Source: Lichenostomus cassidix (lineage: Eukaryota > Chordata > Aves > Passeriformes > Meliphagidae). Taken from it: DNA of 64,000 nucleotides. The notes under the pieces are model-generated. The model saw nothing but the letters and a program-made list of their open reading frames with translations. It ran no database searches and was not told the DNA's origin. The position numbers and the translations under genes are program-made. Of the stretch, positions 12,912-25,060 are shown piece after piece. Each line of letters opens with the position of its first letter. The first letter of the stretch is position 1. The stretch lies in contig CM039184.1 in the NCBI GenBank assembly GCA_008360975.2, positions 30,987,797 to 31,051,796 of the forward strand. The letters are read 5' to 3'.

Positions 12912-15900
12912 ATTTTAATTAGACCAATATAATCTTTATTCATTTTACACACTAATTTGCTAGGGACCATTGTGCTAGTCATTTTTCCTTTTCTAAGCAG
13001 TTGGTTTGTGTCTGTTCTGTGTAACAGAGTTTTTTGTTTAGATGCAATGTTTTGGTCATTCTAACCACTGACTTAAATTTGGATTATATGATGAATGAAT
13101 CTGTACTGCTAGCTAAGCATATACTCAATGCAGGCAAAAATTACAGGAAATATGTGCCTGAAAAATATAATTCACAAACAGGAGATTGTGAAATCTGGGT
13201 TAACTGGAAGTGCATTTGGTAGTTCTTTTGCACTGATTTCCTTTGTCACTCCTTTCATGTGACTTCATCTTCACTTTGATTGTTTGCCTGTCATTCCTAT
13301 TTAGTGCTTCTTGACATTTTTCCCCATGATTTATTCAAAAGATTTAATGGGCAGTTTGGCAGTTCTGGATATAGATGCTAATGCAAAATGTGCTTGCTCT
13401 AGCATTTCACATCTCTGATTTAATGTTTAATGGGCTAAACCTGAAAGTAGTTAACATTTAATATTTTTTCTTAAAGAAAAAGAAAAATTCCGTATTTTGA
13501 AGCTATAAATATATGTTCTGCTACTCTGAGCTGTACCTTTACATTTTTTAATGAATAATTTGAGATCTACGTAGTAAGAAAATCCCATGGAACCTGTAGT
13601 CTAATTCCAGTGTTCTATTTTTAGAATAATGAACTTGGAGGGATCCTTGTTTTTGTTTCACAAATTCAACCTATGTGTTGAAGCTGTACTCTTCTGAAAA
13701 ACAGAATTCCAGTTTTCCTATGTACATGTTTGGAAAAATTCTTTTGAGTACTGCAGGAGGGAAGCAAACAGATAGCCAGGCTAGGATCAATCCACTCAGT
13801 TATGAGCTATAGGAAATCAGCTTGCAATATGCAACCTGGTTACTTTTTAATGAACATGCCAGAGTTTATCACTTGAAGCTCTTAGTTCCATCATGTAGGC
13901 AAAGGTATTAAAAGAGCATTACATTTTAACATTTCAGATTGTTTATTTAAGTTACAACTTCTTCTCCCCCTCCTCGTGATTAAAATTTGCATTGAAATCT
14001 GAAACTGGGTGCTATGTTTATTAAAACAGATACAACTGTTGGGGCTGTTAATTGACCTGTGTGTTTGACCTCCCTGAGGCACAACTTAATGTCTCAATGC
14101 TGAAAAGCTAAATCTTTATCCCTAAATGCTAATGTGCAGACTAATGCAGTTGCCCTGCTTATTTGATCAAAAACTTTTCATTGTAAAAATTGTGTGCCTG
14201 TATGCATTTTCTGTGGTATGTGTACAAATGTAAATTTCTGTTACGTGTGTGCAAGGCTGAAGATAATTATATGCATTCCTTGCAAGCACAACAATTATTT
14301 TATCCTACGTTTAAAAAAAAAGTTGTTAATTTTCATAGGAGCTCTATAGATTTTTTTTTAATGACCAAAGGGATAAAATGAAGCACATTGTTTAAAATTG
14401 GCTCATCTCATCTGCATTTACTTTACTATCAGCGGGTGTACATGGTAGTGACAAATTCTCAAACCCTACGGCCATCTCACTGTTTAAATGGAAACTGGGT
14501 TATTAGAAGTGGCAGTTCAGCTTGAGTTATTCTTCATTTGCCAGTCATCCTACTACTTTCATTTGATGGGAAGTTAATGATAAAAGGGCTTAAAACCTGC
14601 AAAGCAAAACTTCAGAGTTGAGGTTTACTTGACACGCACATTGTTTGTTTTTTTTTTTTAAACTTGCTACCTCTATTCAAATCTACTTAAAGATCTCATT
14701 AAAAAAATCATTACTTTGGTCACTTGATATATATTTTATCAGTATTCCAAAGAAAAATATGTTCTGTTTTCATATATGCATGATGGTAATTCTTGATGTC
14801 TCCAACAGTGAGCTTCCAATTAGCATTTTCTTTGGAAGCCAAAGTTTTAGCAGATTTGTAGAGGGCGTTTATACCTCCGGACATTTGAACAAAATTTTTC
14901 AGATCAACTTTTAATTTTGTGCTATAATGGCAGAGGAATCTTTGGCAATAAGTGCTTTGGATATAAGCAAATGAGTATGTCTCTAATAAAACAAGCACCT
15001 CTTTTTCCTCCTCATTAGTCATATAAGGGCTGTATGTATTTTTCAGCTATGCTGTTTGATATTTCTGTCTGTATGCATCAGTGGTGTATGGCTTACTCTT
15101 TTGTGCAAGGAAGTCTTGTACATTTTTAAGCTTCCTTTATTTTCTTCACTAAGGATTTGTATTGGCAGAAAATATTTTAAGGGTTGATGAGCTGCAGTCC
15201 AAAGTCATTCAATAATAAAACCTGATGTCTCTGAATTGCCAGGCTATAGCACAATTTAGTTTTGTGATTACGTTCCCTGCAGTTTCTAACCAATTTAATC
15301 TGGAACTGACTTAGTTACTGCTTGTATTGTTTTTAAAAAATACAAAGGAAACCTCAATCCAGGTTATTTTGAAGTGGATTTTTTTTTTTAGAGATCCTTC
15401 CAATGAAATCCCGATTGGATATATGCTCCTGTCTCCCACATGTCCCTGCTGAGAAGATTGCATTTTGGATTAAAGTTCTTAGCAGTAACAAATTTTGCAG
15501 TCTGTAGAACTTAAGTAGTAGGCTACTGGTTGTGGTGGTGCTGATTCTTAAAAAAGGACAAGTGTTTAAAGAAGAGTAGTTATCTCTTTTGGACATCTTG
15601 AACTGTATTTTAGTGTTAATGTCTCTGGCTGGAAAAAGCTCTTGGCGAATGTCAACATGTTTTTGTGCTTTTATGTCATTCAGTTTGTAACCTTTAATAA
15701 AATTCAGTGTGGAGAAAGAAAAGTAGAAGTTGTATATGTAAACAGGAGATTGGAGAGAAAAAATGTTGCGTGTAAAATGGAGTTATTATTACAGAGAATG
15801 TCCACAGCTGAAATGAGAAATAGCAAGCTGATTAGTTTCTACATAACTGACTGCAGTAGGCAATGAGACAAAAAGCTGTATTTGTACAATTATGGTTTTT

Positions 15901-16660
15901 TCCTTGATTTTTTTTTTTTTCCCCCTATTCCCAACTTGTCATGCAGCCTGGAATGAACAACATCTACTTTTTATATTAAGGCTGCAGTGCTTGTATGCAG
16001 GTGGAATGGGGAGGGAGAAGGGGATGAGAAGTGGAGAAGGCTGTAAAAAAGACAGCGATAATTTCAGCTGATCATTTTTGATACGTCCATCATTAGAACT
16101 AAATTCTCTGGTCTAGTAGAAGTATTATCACCATCCAGTCTTAGCCAAGTTCTCTGAATTACATCACCATGGCAAATCACAAGACGTAAACCCATTGGTT
16201 TTGGGCTAGGCATGCAGCCTTCTCCAGGACTGGCTGGGCCCAGCCATCAAATCCTGAAACATGTGAAATCTGGAAAGAGAATAAAGTAGCACAACTTCCT
16301 GGTAGCTACTCAAGTATCGATTGGTTTCTTAGATGAAAATGTTAGTGTCTTTCATGAGGTAGAGCAGAATGTCTCAAAAATGCTGAAGGGCAGTAGTTCT
16401 GTGCAAGGACAGGTAAGAAATAGATCTATGAGTAGTCTTTTTAACAGTGGGAATCTAAGAGTCACATTTTCAAACCCTGCAATAAAAGTGACATCTATTG
16501 AATTCATGGTTCTTTCACAGTAGCATGTTGCCCTGAAGACCCTCGGGGGCAGAAGCAGTGCATATAAACCTACAAAAATTTATGCCAAAGTTGCTGTATT
16601 GCTGCACAGCCTGACTTGAAGTGTGACAAAAATGAGCTAAAAGTATCTTCTTTAGCTATT

Positions 16661-16685
16661 CACACACACAAACACACACACACAA
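16661..16685. repeat. (CA)n microsatellite
   Basis: An alternating CA tract, interrupted once by an extra A, directly abuts the 3' (left) end of the minus-strand SINE. It may have grown from that element's tail. Confidence 0.9.
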
Positions 16686-16812
16686 AATATTCTGAGTTGG
16701 AAGGGACTGACAAGGATTGTCATGTCCATCTCTTAAGTGAATGGCCCATACAGGGATTAAAACCACAACCTTGGGCATCATTAGCACTCTAATCAACTGT
16801 ACTAATCTAGGG
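16686..16812 (-). mobile_element. tRNA-Ile-derived SINE with CR1 tail (TguSINE1-like)
   Basis: On the minus strand the right-hand part (16742-16812) reads like a decayed tRNA-Ile. It has a B-box-like segment (ggttgtggttttaatccc), a 3' arm ending ccctgtatgggcca, an anticodon region tgctaatgatgcccaagg that resembles tRNA-Ile(AAT), and a D-arm-like cagttgattagag. After this tRNA-like head comes a short spacer and then a CR1-type 3' end (gtcccttccaactcagaa, 16686-16741). A tRNA-Ile head joined to a CR1 tail is the structure described for TguSINE1, which arose early in passerine evolution and is thought to be mobilised by CR1. The copy is diverged and surely not transcribed as a tRNA. Naming the subfamily needs a repeat-library match. 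Confidence 0.75.
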
Positions 16813-16894
16813 GTCTATATATTACAGATATAAAACTTGAATCCTAAAAGACTGCAGAATGAAATTGCTACAGAATCTCTCAAGTAAGAAGTGA

Positions 16895-17136
16895 AAAAGC
16901 AAGAGGAAATGGCCTCAAGTTGTGCTGGGGAGGTTTAGATTGGATATCAGAAAAGAGTTCTTTACAGAAATGGTTGTCAAGCAAGTGGAAGTGGTTGAGT
17001 TACCTTACCTCGGGGTGTTTAAAAGACATAGATGTGGTGCCTGGGGATGTGGTTTAGTGGTTATCATGGCAGTGGTGGGTTAATGGTTCGGCTTCGTGAT
17101 TGTAAAGATCTTTTCCAGCCTAAATAATTCTGTGAT
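16895..17136 (+). mobile_element. CR1 LINE, 3' UTR fragment
   Basis: This is a sense-strand CR1 3' region: gcaagaggaaatggcctcaa, then gtttagattggatatcag, ggttgtcaagca, gggttaatggtt, and a tail like gatcttttccagcctaaat ending in an attctgtgat repeat. Compared with typical copies, a short internal piece after the 'gttgtcaagca' segment appears to be missing. It is truncated at the 5' end. It lies head-on to the minus-strand SINE just upstream. Confidence 0.88.
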
Positions 17137-17181
17137 CTCTGGGTCAGTATCAGAATTTTCAGGTAGACCTCTGCAGGCTAC

Positions 17182-17182
<1 letters not shown>

Positions 17183-17215
<33 letters not shown>
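17183..17215. repeat. (TA)n microsatellite
   Basis: About 16 uninterrupted TA dinucleotides lie shortly downstream of the CR1 fragment. The apparent ORF here with a run of alternating Tyr-Ile is only the translation of this repeat. Confidence 0.97.
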
Positions 17216-17218
<3 letters not shown>

Positions 17219-20200
17219 TGCTTCTTCTACATGCATAGGTTTCTGTGGAAGTTCAGCAGCATGATATTTAATAATGCAAAGAAGTGCTGCAGCAGGGCTG
17301 GCCTCTTCTGTTTTCTTCTTTGTCCTGAGAATATTGCTAAAGGTGTATTGTGCCTTCTGATAGTTGGGCAGTTGCCAGAGTTTCATTGGGAATACTGCCA
17401 GTTCTGCACTGCAGTAAATCAGGAACCTGAATTCATATGTTGTGTTGTGGATACATTTTCTGTGGGGAATTTTTTAGGCAATGTCTATCATTAAAATAAG
17501 CACATTCAAGGACTTGGCAGTTGTCTCTATATAAACAGACACTGAATCAAGGCTTCTTAATAGTGTCAGTGATCAATGTTACAGTCTGCTGGCTTTGCAC
17601 AGCCAGTTCCAAATTTGTGTTATTGTTTGACCTGATTTTGAGGCTTCCTTGAATGATGACTGAAGTATTGTTTTTGCACCTTCTTTACTGTAAATGTTTC
17701 ACTGAAACCTATCATGTTTTGTTGTAATTCCAAGAATAAATGCTTTGGTTTTGGAGAAGCATTAGGAAACCATAAGATATAAGAACAGATTTGTCTGTCT
17801 TGACCTTAGAGTGTTTTGGATGCAAGATCATTTTATTTTGCTACTTTTGTAATTGTTTTCTGGTGATTTAGGAGACTGTAATTTTTGTTCTGAATTTTTC
17901 TTCTGATACAAAGGGCTAATTTACTGTACAAGTTTAATATCAAGACTTCAATGACAATAGGTCAATTAGCTTGTGTGCATATATTTGTATAATGTGTTTA
18001 TTGATTGCCTGTTTAATCCACTGTCTTAGACTGACAGGCATTACTGCCACTCTGCAATAATCTCTAATTTGAACAGAATTCTTGCTTTATTTCACTAATT
18101 TTATTTCAGAAGTGAAAAAGAATACAAATAAATTAAATACTCTAAAGAAAAATAAACTTCTCATTATTTTTTTCATGAATACTGAAGAATTGTTTCCTAT
18201 GGTTCATTCTTCTGCATTTCCTGTTGTTGCTACTAGGAGTCAAGACACCAGTTTTCATCTTGTGTCTCTTAATAAAAGATAATAATGGACATAAGTTGAA
18301 ATATACACACTGTTTAGTGAAAATCAGAAGTTCAAAATTCTGAGCTACCTATTTGGTTGCTGGATATATTTGAAGTCTGTCTTAAATTTATTCTTGCTTT
18401 TAATCTTCACTCTAAATACAACTTCAATGTGTTCATGTAAGAAGAAAAGTATTTGAAAATTGCATGTGGCTGATGCATCAAGTACCAACCTCTTTTACTT
18501 CTGTGTTTGGGATATACCTCTTAATGTCATCAAGAGCATCTGAAATGCTCTGACACGTCAGGTAACTGCTTAACTGGCTTAATAAGGAGGATTAGAGACG
18601 GTGCTGACAAAGTTAGTAAACAGTTTTCTGGTTATTCTTTGTTAGAACACCACAGTGCTAGTGGGGAGGATCCTCAGGCAATGAGATGTCTACCTGAGAG
18701 AACTGTTCAGCTTAGACATGTTTGACATCCCAAGGCACTTCAAGGCTAATGTCTAATTATGGCAGTGATTATTCAATTAAAACAATAAACTACCTATAGC
18801 TCTCAGCACACAGAGGATAACCAAAATGAGCAAAGAGAAACAGACAGATTAATCTGCTGGAATAATATCCTATGGAGCATAAGCTTGCAGAGCAATGTTC
18901 TTTGGGATTTCTCTTTTATGTAGTGCTTAAATGTCTAAAAGAGGTCCCAGTTCTGACATGTCAAGTTTCCATTGTTTCTGCTTCTCTCAAGTGGAGATCT
19001 GGGAACATGAGCAATGTCTTTGGAATTACTCTGCTTACTTTCTGAAATTATTCAGCTTTGAACAACGCTGAGTATGATTACATGAAAATGTAATCTGCTA
19101 GGTACACCTTGGTTTGTAAGTTCCTTTATCAAAACAATTACTAATGTTATAGCTTGTAGGATGATAGTACTATATCCAGTTTAAATAAAAGTCTTGAATA
19201 AATCACTTAGTGGTTGGAATTTTATAGAATTATGATCTCCATAAATCAAACTAGCTCTTTCACAACCAAGAAATTGTTATTGCCAAATTCATGACCTTTT
19301 TTTGAAGTAGCTTGAAAATAGCTCTGAATGGAAAGCAATTCTAGATGCTGATGTACGACTTAAATTAGGGGTCTTTCCAGCATTGGGAGTTGCTGGAATA
19401 TTCAGTCCAGTGTTGGAGGGAGAATGACACCTCTGTTGCTTAGGTCTCAGGAAAGACACAAGTGTAAAAGGAATATTAAGCAGTAATTATATGGAAGTAA
19501 TTTCCGTGTTTGTTTCCATTGAGACCTGCATGCTGCTTAGCTTTTTTTCAAGTGCTGTTTTAAAGGAGTTGGCTGAGAAACCAGTGACCAGAAGGTGGTC
19601 AGAACAGCAAAGACTTTTGTTTAGCATGTGCTTTCAAGTCCAGGTACTGAATTTTGTACTGAAGTGATGTCTTGTTTGACAACAGTCATCACAAAGACCT
19701 GCAATTCTTGCCACTGTGCATACTTACAATGTTCATTATCTCAGTTGAACCTGAGCGAGAAGCATGTGCTGAATATGATTTGTTATTCCAGAGGTTTTAG
19801 TAGTGCTGCATCTAATTTTGACAGAGAATGAGAATTAAATGGATTGCTCTTGTTAAAATCTAGCTATTTCTAAAGAAAAGTGATGTATCAGGATTTGTTA
19901 GGATAGAGGAAGTTGCTACAGATGGTATAGATACTTGCAATTTATTTGACCTTTCAACAGACTTAAATCTTTATAGTAGCTGAATATTTTGGAGGGTTTT
20001 TCAGCACCTTAAGTAATCAGGAAATCTGAAAGCTAAAATTGGAACACCTGTGCTACTGTAGACAGATGCCTTACAGAATTGATATGTGTGGCGGACACTT
20101 TTTCTTGTGAAAAATTTCTTTGCTATAATGTTAATATGTAATTCAGATACGTAGTTACAAATGTGTTGTATAATTGCAAAGACAGGAGTGCTGCTGATTT

Positions 20201-21695
20201 GCTTTATATAGAAATAAAATAATTAGAAAATAAAGCTCTAGTTTTAAGTAGTGTATAAGCTACTTGGTGATCTGGGGATAAGAAACTGCCCCTTCTTGGG
20301 GAGTAAACAGATCATAGCATGAAGAGTTTTTGATACAAGTCCTGGAGACGTTGGAAAAGTCTTCAAACTTCTTGGATCTTGTCAGTCTGGAGATTTATAA
20401 GAATTTCTTGATTTTTGAACTTTGAGTGCCTCTGAGGTCTCAGAAAACAGTCATATGCTAGGAAATGTGAAAGCCTCAGTCTGAAAACACTGTCTAAGCT
20501 GATCTGTGCTGACTACCTAATGATGTCATAGGCCATTGCATAATTACAGCATTGAAGTTTCCAGACAGAACAGTTAGTGACAGCTAAGAAGTTTCTCTGC
20601 ATAGTTCTGTCTTCAGTTTTTTGGGTAATTTTCAAAGCAGGAAGGTTTTCCTTCTGGCTGCAGGTTGTAGTTGAGTTAAAGGACTACATTAAGGAAGCTG
20701 GGCGGGGAAACATGGTGGGAAGGCACTATAATCCAATTTATGTCTTTCCGTTTCTAGCTCCTGAATTCCGGTAAATCAAGTTCTCTGGCATTCTGGGAAA
20801 TTATATATAGATTCCCCAGGAAATCCTCTGCTCTTGAAAGTGCTATAATACAAGAGTCAAGATTTCAAGCAAATTTATTCCAATTTTGTACAACTAAAGT
20901 CCAGATATGAGTAAAACTGGTGTGTTGGTGGCTATTTTGGTGTTGCCTTTCAGTTTTGCACCACTATGAGGTTGCTGGTAGAACCTGAGTATTGTGAGAA
21001 CTTTATCAGTAAGTAGCTCTATCATATTAGTTATAAGAGAAGAGCATTAAATTTCAGTACTGGAGTCCTTTTGTTGTTGTTTTTGCAGAACACAAATCTT
21101 ACTTTCAGGACAGAATGACTCTGTATTGATTTTGTTGTTCTTACTGCCCCTAATGAGTGACTTTGGGTTGACTTCGTTCTGATTCTCTGCAGAATAAATT
21201 GCTTGTGTCATCTAACTTTCTTGGCAATAAATCTTGTTTTCTGTAACTAGGGAAAGTGGATAGCTTTGCTGCATTTGGTAGGCTATATAACTTTTAGCAG
21301 TCCTCCATTTCACCCAGAGGAGTATCCAGAACAGTAGCTGAGCTGAAAAAAACTCCCAAAACAAACAACAAGCCCCATCTTCTTCCTCCCCCTCCTGCTC
21401 CAAGAGCTGCCCAACCCCTCCCCATCCTTTCCCACAGTCTTTGGTATTTCAGGCAATGTATTCTGTCACTCAAGGCCAACATGTAGAGTAAAATCTTGCT
21501 TGCAAAGATCTGTGTATGCCTGCTTGGAAAAGTACATGTGTCAATAATTCCTGATTTCAATTATTTCTACTCTCACTGTGCATATATGTAGCTCTGCAAG
21601 AGTGGAGGGAGGGTGCAGAGAGGAATTTAAAACTTACTTAGGGAAGTGCTGTTTGGTTGGGTTAGGTGAGCTTTGCTTTCAACCTGGTGTGGATT

Positions 21696-22150
21696 ATGGA
21701 ATCATTAAGGCTGGAAAAGACTCTAAGACTATTGAGTCCAACCATTAACCCAGCACTGTGACATCTGCCTCTAAACCCTCTCCCCAAGCACCACATCTAC
21801 ACATTTTTTTAATACATTTCCAAGGATGGTGACTCAACCATTTTCCTGGGCAGCCTGTTCCAGTGCTTGATGACCACCCTTTCAATATCCAATCTCAACC
21901 TCCCCTAAGGCAACTTGAGGCTGGTTCTTGTCCTATTGTTGTCTAGGAGAAGGGGCTGACTCCCACCTGGCTATACCCTCTTTTCAGGTGGGCACAGAGA
22001 GCAATGATGTCTCCCCTGAGCCTCCTTTTCCCCAGGCTAAACACCCCCAGCTCCCTCAGTCTGTCCCTGTAGGACTTGTGCTCCAGACTCTTCACCAGCT
22101 TGGTTGGTTTGTGGAGCTCTCCCTGCACTTCCAGTCTCCTCATGTGTGAC
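21696..22150 (-). mobile_element. CR1 LINE, 450-bp 5'-truncated copy
   Basis: On the + strand the element begins with gaatcattaaggctggaaaa, the reverse complement of the CR1 3' end. It continues through gagtccaacc, ctgggcagcctgttccagtg, tctcccctgagcctcctttt and ctccagactcttcaccagct. All of these are reverse complements of well-known CR1 3' segments in the usual order. It is the longest CR1 copy in the window. The right edge is fuzzy because similarity decays near 22110-22150. No reverse-transcriptase coding remains. Confidence 0.92.
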
Positions 22151-22261
22151 AGCTGCTGCTTCAGTGCTCGTGGTGATGCTGAGCAGCAGTGACATCCTTG
22201 CTAAACCAGTAATTGGAAAGCTCTTACCTCAGCAGGTGTCTTTCCTTTTTACATCAGCTTG

Positions 22262-22480
22262 ACTGACAGGTGCTATGGACCCTCCCCTCAAGGGAGGGAA
22301 TGTCCTAGGCTGGAAAAACCCAGTGTCTCTTGAAGGATGCCTTTGTGGGAAGGTCACCAGCATCAATCCTGCTTCAGCTAATTCCTGATGAAGTGCTTAT
22401 GTGGACTTAATACCCTCCTGCAAACCCGGTCAGGGAAGTGTCCTGTCCACAATAAAGCCTTTTAAGAGCAGTTTGCTGAT
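22262..22480 (+). mobile_element. Possible solo LTR fragment
   Basis: This GC-richer stretch differs in style from the flanking DNA. It contains an inverted-repeat-like cctcccctcaagggaggg and, near its end, a polyadenylation signal (aataaagcc, about 22451), as an LTR R region would. I could not identify terminal TG...CA ends or a target-site duplication, and I do not recall a specific family with confidence. It could equally be unique intronic sequence. Confidence 0.3.
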
Positions 22481-23071
22481 GTCTCTTCGGCAGAAGAAAT
22501 ATCTTTAGGACAAATAGAGTTTCTAGATTCTTCTGTGGGCTACAAGGGGTAGGCTCTATTCTAGCAGTGAAAGAAAACGTTATGATTAGACTTACTCTCT
22601 AGAATTCAGTTTTAATGTTTAAAATAAAATGTAAAACATGATTGCGAAGAAAACCTTTCATATGTGAGTGTTCTCTATGGGGTAAAATGGTATTTGCATG
22701 AGTCCTCAGGTGGCTTGAAGAAGTGCTTTTGTAGTTCAGCATCCGCTTCTTCTATAGCTCCTTCTGTCTTTCATTACAGGCACAGAAGTCCTGAAGAATG
22801 CAAATGCATTGTTGATGAGCAAATGTCAGGCATAGTACAGAAAACATGGAAGCTTGATTGAAAGCCACATGATGTTTGAATAGGGCTGTGGAAAGCCCAG
22901 AATTCTTAAAATGAAAGAATTGCATGTGTTTTTTGTGACAGTACTGTCTAGCAAAAGCTGGCCGCCAAATGGCTTTGTTGAGGCTTAATTCTAATCAACT
23001 GAGACTATAGCAAGTGTTGAAAGTGCAGGAGTTAAATATATTTTCATATGAAAGGAATAGATCAGTGCTGC

Positions 23072-23093
23072 TTTTTTTTTTTTTTTTTTTTTT
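23072..23093. repeat. Poly-T tract, 22 nt
   Basis: An uninterrupted run of 22 T. No associated element was recognised on either side. Confidence 0.95.
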
Positions 23094-25036
23094 GAGCATG
23101 TGGGTTCTGGAGAAAGAAATGAATGTTTGCTATACTTGTGGGATTTTTTTCAGATGTTTTGCTCAGGACTGTATTAAGACACTCCTAGTTGTAAAAATGA
23201 GGAGAATTAATACCCTGTCTGTGTTCTTTGCTCTTGAAGACTGTCTTGGAAATATTTATGACATTTTGGCTGGCAATGAAAGTTTTAGAAGAATAGAGAG
23301 TGTATTTCAGGAAAGATACCTTGAATACAGACACCTTCTGTAGTAATATTCCACTGTGGTCACACAGCAATATTGAAGATCTTTTTTAAATTAGATAATT
23401 AAAGCATTGAGTTCAGTAGATATGCATGATGCAAATACTTTAGAGTTTAGAAATTCTCAAATGTAACTGTAAAAATAAAACCAGTTATTAAGTATACATA
23501 AAGCAAAGGGAAAACAAATGCAATCAAATGGTACTCCTCAAGTTTTTTAATCAGTGCTTTCACCTGTCAAATGAGCAAATGCTTCATTTGATTATATATA
23601 AAATGGATAAAGTATGATGTTCATGACAGGTAAGTGAGAAGGAGCAACAACTTTTGAAAAGCCAGTGTGCAGAGAAAGAGAAAAACCAGTGAATTGACAA
23701 AAAAAAAGAAGACTGAGTTGGATGATTAACTGAGTGAAAAGTCATGCAGTGTGTGATCAAATAAGAAAAAATTAAACCACTGCAGTTGAATGCATAATAA
23801 GTCTAGGTGTTTGTTAAATGATTCAAAGGTAGATGCAAAAGTAGCCTTAAGAATTTGAATATTGAACATACTGACTGGTGCTTGTGAAAGCAAGTAGCTG
23901 CCTTTTTCTTTGAAGTTAAAAGATCTCCAATAAGAAAAGATAACTAAAGCCCCTTACAAATAAGTGGTTTAACAGAGGATTCAAAAAGTTAATCAGCTCT
24001 TAAAAGAAAAGAAATAAAAGCTTGCATATTAGTAGGTTTGCAAAAGTTAAAATGCTTTCTATTAACTTAATTTTTTCTGCTTCAATTATTTATCATTGGA
24101 AATGGCTTTCTGGAAGCATAAAAAGATCTTCTAGATTAGTTTTGCTTTAGAGTTATCTGTGACCCCAGGTTCTTTTCTATCAGACTACTCTTTAATGCTT
24201 GGTCAAACTGCCAGTTTTTAGGAAAAGGGAAAAAAATCCCACCCCCAACACCACAAAACTTATTATATGATAATATAATGTGCTGTAATCCACATGGGAA
24301 AATTATTATTCACATCCTAGTACAGTTACTTCCCAGGTATTTGGGAAATCACTCTGTCTGTAGCCATTGCTGAAAATTTCTATTTCAAAAACTTTCAACT
24401 GTGCTAATTAGTCCAGTTTATTTGTATTTAGAATGACATCTGTTAAAGAACATAATAAAAAACCTAACAGACTTGCAGTTCAGCAGCAATGCTGTTGTAT
24501 TCTGTCAGCATAGGACTCGTTTGGGAAACAATATTTAAAGATGTCTAACTTAACTCAGGTGCATGTTTATGTTTTTAGGAATGATATTTTTGTTTGAAGT
24601 GCTGGTTTTCTTGAGTTCATCTGATATAACCTGGTTCTCTTCACTAATGCACAATGTTGATTTTTGTAGACCAACAAGTTTGAGGGTGATACAGGCCCAT
24701 GGGAGAAGCAAGCACATGTGACACAATTCAGAATAGGCAACTTACAACACTTCAACTATGTGAATCAGAATGCTGTTGTTTTAGCTGTGGGACTGTGTTA
24801 TTGCTTCATTTTCTATAACGAAGTATTCCTGAAGTCTTCATTTTGAAGATGTTGTCACTTGTCCAGTGTGCATGGGTGACCAGTGTCACTTCACTGGTCA
24901 GGTCATGGGCTGTTAAAAAATAAGTACAAGCTCCATCTTCTTACCCAGCTCCTCTGCTCTTGGCTGTAGGTTGTGTCCCCTCAAGTTCCTCTGTTAATTC
25001 TCTGTGTTTCTGTCCTTTCTCTCATGCTTATATTGT

Positions 25037-25060
25037 GCAGTAGAAAATGCAGTAGAAAAT
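25037..25060. repeat. Tandem 12-bp duplication
   Basis: Two perfect adjacent copies of gcagtagaaaat, followed by a partial echo (gaaaat). This is a minor slippage product within the intron. Confidence 0.9.

Noticed and set aside
16742..16812. Functional tRNA-Ile gene on the minus strand
   Set aside because: The tRNA-like head has lost key pairings and has a CR1 tail fused to it, so it is a SINE copy rather than a tRNA gene.
17096..17494. 132-codon plus-strand ORF with a run of alternating Tyr-Ile
   Set aside because: It runs from the CR1 tail through the (TA)n microsatellite. The long open stretch is caused by the stop-free translation of the repeat and there is no sign of a protein family.
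21928..22149. Overlapping ORFs on both strands
   Set aside because: Both are inside the minus-strand CR1 3' region, which is non-coding in this element.
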